Of a stretch of DNA of 6,491 bases, positions 5,922 to 6,491 are shown piece by piece; the first letter of the stretch is position 1, and every line of letters begins with the position of its first letter. Made by a program: the position numbers and the translations under genes. Under the pieces are notes generated by a model, which did no database searches, had not been told where the DNA came from, and worked only from the letters and a program-made list of their open reading frames with translations. Source of the stretch: an uncultured bacterium (GTDB lineage: Bacteria; Patescibacteriota; Minisyncoccia; Phycocordibacterales; UBA9973); NCBI GenBank assembly GCA_903862375.1, contig CAIOXR010000024.1:1-6491 (forward strand). The letters are read 5' to 3'.

Positions 5922-6383
5922 ATGAAAAAGTTAAGTTTAGGTTTGGGTTTGGTTTTAGGTTTAACGTCTTGTACCACAAATACAATCACGGGCGAAAGCT
6001 CCGTAGATTGGAGCTGGGTTTGGGCGATCTCAATTCTGATCGTTTTGGTAATAATCGCATTTTACCAAAACGATCTGGGAAACTGGATCAGAACAAACGC
6101 TAGTGGTAACGTGACCCGTATTCAGCAAGGGTCAACAATCGACGACACCTTAAAGCAAGAGTTGCAATGCGCTGAGATACGTTTCAGAGATATCCGCTAC
6201 AACCAGCAGCAACAATTTTTTGACCAAGTCCGTAATGCAAATGCAGGTGAAGGAAGATTAACCCACATTATCTATGAAGACGCAGAAGGCACTCGGATTG
6301 CCGCCGGATTCAGTAAGAGGTGGGAAGTCACCGAAACGACAACAAGGACAGTCAACAAACCAAAAAAAGAAGTAGGGGAATAA
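5922..6383 (+). CDS. Small membrane or lipid-anchored envelope protein of unknown function
   Basis: The product has 153 residues and I do not recognise its family. It opens with a short signal-like segment, MKKLSLGLGLVLGLTSC, in which LTSC (14-17) fits a lipobox with Cys17 as the lipid-bearing residue. Only 13 residues later comes a second hydrophobic stretch (about 30-48, Trp-rich at its start) that looks like a true transmembrane helix. The rest (49-153) is soluble and polar, with a Gln-rich patch NQQQQFF (94-100), Cys83, a likely small alpha/beta portion (GRLTHIIYED, 111-120), and a charged, Thr-rich tail. The ATG at 5922 fits the strong promoter; an ATG at 5894 in another frame falls at the -10 box. 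No Shine-Dalgarno is visible. GC over 5941-6300 is about 44% by hand count, against roughly 20-27% in sampled lines of the giant gene, so recent acquisition is possible. It is followed by its own terminator. Confidence 0.85.
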   Translation: MKKLSLGLGLVLGLTSCTTNTITGESSVDWSWVWAISILIVLVIIAFYQNDLGNWIRTNASGNVTRIQQGSTIDDTLKQELQCAEIRFRDIRYNQQQQFFDQVRNANAGEGRLTHIIYEDAEGTRIAAGFSKRWEVTETTTRTVNKPKKEVGE

Positions 6384-6409
6384 ATCCCGAACTTCTAATC
6401 GAAAAGCAT

Positions 6410-6439
6410 CCCTTGAATGAAAATTTCAGGGGTTGTTTT
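6410..6439 (+). terminator. Intrinsic terminator of the small envelope-protein gene
   Basis: An 8-pair stem (6410-6417 with 6425-6432, one U-G wobble valid in plus-strand RNA) with a seven-base A-rich loop is followed by TTGTTTT. It begins 27 bases after the stop codon. The wobble and the T tail both favour the plus strand. Confidence 0.75.
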
Positions 6440-6491
6440 GCGTCTGGGGTAGAATATATTTTAATATTTATATAAGTAATAAATTTTTCTA

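Noticed and set aside
5894..6103. 69-codon plus-strand frame overlapping the small envelope-protein gene
   Set aside because: Its ATG touches the -10 box, so it would precede the expected transcript start; the product is a basic, low-complexity shadow of the real frame.
108..6383. UGA reassigned to glycine, as in Gracilibacteria and SR1
   Set aside because: All three genes read through with ordinary GGN glycine codons, TGG for Trp and TAA stops, and no in-frame TGA is needed to complete any domain.

Overview
The window looks like chromosomal sequence from a very AT-rich, single-membrane-type bacterium, most likely of the Candidate Phyla Radiation (Patescibacteria, Parcubacteria/Paceibacteria side). 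The main reason is the first gene. It encodes a secreted protein with two LysM domains and an M23 peptidase, and its long S/T/D-rich stretch after the signal peptide carries a NSQTMPVL-like motif that I associate from memory with Parcubacteria. A giant protein of unknown function and low-GC, Asn/Lys/Glu-rich coding fit the same picture. The taxonomic call is an inference, not a database result.

Layout: (1) 37-69 is a long hairpin, probably a terminator. (2) 108-1235, minus strand, encodes the LysM-LysM-M23 cell-wall peptidase with a complete zinc site. Its start codon abuts a strong hairpin and two overlapping mini-ORFs. (3) 1266-1609 is the divergent intergenic region. It holds a GC-richer structured patch, the first copy of an intergenic repeat, and a promoter for the large plus-strand gene. 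(4) 1610-5548, plus strand, encodes a 1312-residue protein of unknown function with two hydrophobic segments, a better-conserved-looking central module and a duplicated C-terminal module. (5) 5549-5921 is intergenic, with a partial repeat copy just after the stop, a long terminator hairpin, a second full repeat copy and a near-consensus extended -10 promoter. (6) 5922-6383, plus strand, encodes a small envelope protein with a lipobox and a transmembrane segment, in much GC-richer DNA than the giant gene. (7) 6410-6439 is its intrinsic terminator.

Each gene appears to be its own transcription unit. The three products share a likely cell-envelope setting: a peptidoglycan peptidase, a membrane-associated giant protein and a membrane or lipid-anchored small protein. 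Nothing in the sequence proves that they work together. The most unusual items are an imperfect intergenic repeat lying upstream of both plus-strand genes, the giant protein with a LysM-like central module and C-terminal duplication, and the peptidase start region. I see no mobile element, CRISPR array, tRNA or rRNA.
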